Shown piece after piece: positions 63,092 to 64,000 of a DNA stretch of 64,000 nucleotides (its first letter is position 1; every line of letters begins with the position of its first letter). The stretch spans positions 62,001 through 126,000 of the forward strand of contig JAFDZS010000015.1 of assembly GCA_018266775.1 (NCBI GenBank). Direction: 5' to 3'. The position numbers and the translations under genes are program-made. Under the pieces are notes generated by a model. The model made no database searches. It was given only the letters and a program-made list of their open reading frames with translations, and was not told the origin of the DNA. This stretch comes from Bacteroidota bacterium (GTDB lineage: Bacteria > Bacteroidota > Bacteroidia > Chitinophagales > Chitinophagaceae).

Positions 63092-63940
63092 TTAACAAGT
63101 TGGAGTAATACTATTTTCATCTGTATTTGCTTTTTGATATTTACCAAACGGGATTTTTACCAACGATATAAAGTGAGTAGTTTCTTTTTTATTCATATAG
63201 GTGTCCACTCCAAATACCAATTGGTCAGCAGGCATTCGTTTCAATGTGCCAAACATCCTGTCCCATATACTCAGCACATCCCCATAATTGCAATCGGTAT
63301 ATGGTTGTTTATAATGATGGTGTACCTGGTGCAGGTTGGGTGTGATGAAAATAAAACCAACAAGTGTATCTATTTTTTCCGGCAGCCGGTAATTCATGTG
63401 TGCAAACAAAGTGGTAATTGCCTGTATAATTTGCCGCAGCATCAGCATCCAGAAAGCAGTACCGGTAATAAACACCCACAAAAGGGTAAATGATAACCTT
63501 ACTATATTTTCTCCGGGATGTTCCCGTAAAGTAGTTGAAACATCAACCACGCTATCGCTGTGATGCACTGCGTGAAACATCCAGAGCCTTTTTACCTTGT
63601 GCATTATGATATGATACCCGTATTCGCCCAGGTCAAGTAAAACAAAAGATGCAAGAAAGAGCGATGACGAATTTGTATTCTTTGGCAACAGGTATAAAAT
63701 GCCAAATTGATGCTGGACTGTCCATTCAATGGTTTTAATGAATGCCAAACCCAGCAGCAACTGGCCAGGAATACTTGTGAAAATAAACGGCGCATTTGTA
63801 AACGCATGTTTCCATTTTTTATAATTGAACAGCACACCGGCAAGATTTTCTATATTCCATGTTACTACAAACAGAACAATAAAAATCCATAGCTGCAACT
63901 GGTGCCCGTTATCTGTTATAAAATGTGTGAGTTGATTCAT
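63092..63940 (-). CDS. Sterol desaturase/fatty acid hydroxylase family membrane protein
   Basis: The 282-residue product has four or more membrane helices and the histidine boxes of the family: HKVKRLWMFHAVHHSD near residue 115 and HQVHHHYKQPYTDCNYGD near residue 207, plus WDRMFGTLKR. These bind a di-iron centre for hydroxylation or desaturation of a lipid. It starts at 63940 near the right edge of the window and is coupled to the ACP-like gene. The real substrate is unknown. Confidence 0.87.
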   Translation of the reverse strand: MNQLTHFITDNGHQLQLWIFIVLFVVTWNIENLAGVLFNYKKWKHAFTNAPFIFTSIPGQLLLGLAFIKTIEWTVQHQFGILYLLPKNTNSSSLFLASFVLLDLGEYGYHIIMHKVKRLWMFHAVHHSDSVVDVSTTLREHPGENIVRLSFTLLWVFITGTAFWMLMLRQIIQAITTLFAHMNYRLPEKIDTLVGFIFITPNLHQVHHHYKQPYTDCNYGDVLSIWDRMFGTLKRMPADQLVFGVDTYMNKKETTHFISLVKIPFGKYQKANTDENSITPTC

Positions 63941-64000
63941 TGCCTGGTTTAATTGGTTTTAGAAAAAAGCATATTCTGTCCAAACATTTCAAAGTGCCAG

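Larger units (their letters stand above)
26005..64000. mobile_element. Integrative conjugative element at tRNA-Leu, left end and most of its body
   Basis: A serine recombinase next to a tRNA gene, followed by traN, M, L-position, K, J, I-like, G, F-like (DUF4133), E, a methylase-helicase and a regulatory region, is the layout of Bacteroidota conjugative transposons. I put the left border at or just after the tRNA. The right border is not in the window, or I could not find a second copy of the tRNA 3' end. The sequence right of the tRNA looks more AT-rich than the left part. No relaxase or coupling ATPase is present, so the element must continue, depend on another element, or be incomplete. 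The genes from about 57 kb on could be cargo or host sequence. Confidence 0.75.

Noticed and set aside
62867..63493. 208-residue plus-strand frame opposite the desaturase and ACP-like genes
   Set aside because: The minus-strand genes have clear family motifs; the plus-strand frame has none.

Overview
The window is a Bacteroidota chromosome segment, most likely from the Chitinophaga group. The evidence is several promoters with the Bacteroidota -7 element TAnnTTTG, the short NuoG form, DUF5117/5118-type metalloprotease, TonB and outer-membrane barrel genes, and a Bacteroides-type (TraE/F/G/I/J/K/M/N) conjugation apparatus. It divides at a tRNA-Leu gene near 25.9 kb into housekeeping chromosome (left) and an integrative conjugative element (ICE) with cargo (right).

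Left part (1-25.9 kb). The 3' end of the complex I operon (nuoG fragment, then nuoHIJKLMN) is followed by a lone FtsX/MacB-type permease and a large secreted zinc protease on the opposite strand. Next comes a TonB energising operon (exbB, exbD, exbD, tonB, then a third exbD after a terminator), mnmE, a membrane protein, and a DEAD-box helicase with a long leader. The block ends with two envelope proteins, a TsaC-type tRNA modification gene, a heptosyltransferase-like gene, dapD, an EamA transporter and tRNA-Leu(CAG).

Right part (26 kb to the window end). A large serine recombinase gene runs antisense through the tRNA. Upstream of it, all on the minus strand, are a 46-residue coupled leader gene, two paralogous putative polyvalent proteins and traN, traM, a traL-position gene and traK. 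Farther right are traJ, three tandem VirB5-like genes, a lipoprotein, the VirB4 ATPase traG, the DUF4133 gene, a 1834-residue methylase-helicase, a DUF1896 gene, traE (VirB2-like) and a membrane protein. The three tra blocks share a roughly 40-bp upstream element, which suggests they are controlled together. No relaxase or coupling protein is in the window.

Between traK and traJ lies cargo: a TlpA-like protein, an AbiE toxin-antitoxin pair, and a LytTR two-component system with a TonB-dependent receptor. A diverged second copy of the traJ 3' end lies between the two cargo modules. Beyond the tra region are an XRE regulator, an alpha-CTD-like miniprotein, a large unknown protein, a GNAT-LuxR pair, an OmpR two-component system, a class C beta-lactamase-family hydrolase, a phosphopantetheine-less ACP-like protein and a sterol-desaturase homologue. 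The hydrolase is bracketed by a second duplicated gene 3' end, this time of the ACP-like gene. The repeated architecture (cargo inserted at a gene 3' end, leaving a diverged copy of that end) is the most unusual thing in the window, along with the shared tra promoter block and a C-terminal tail shared by ICE proteins that may mark translocated substrates.
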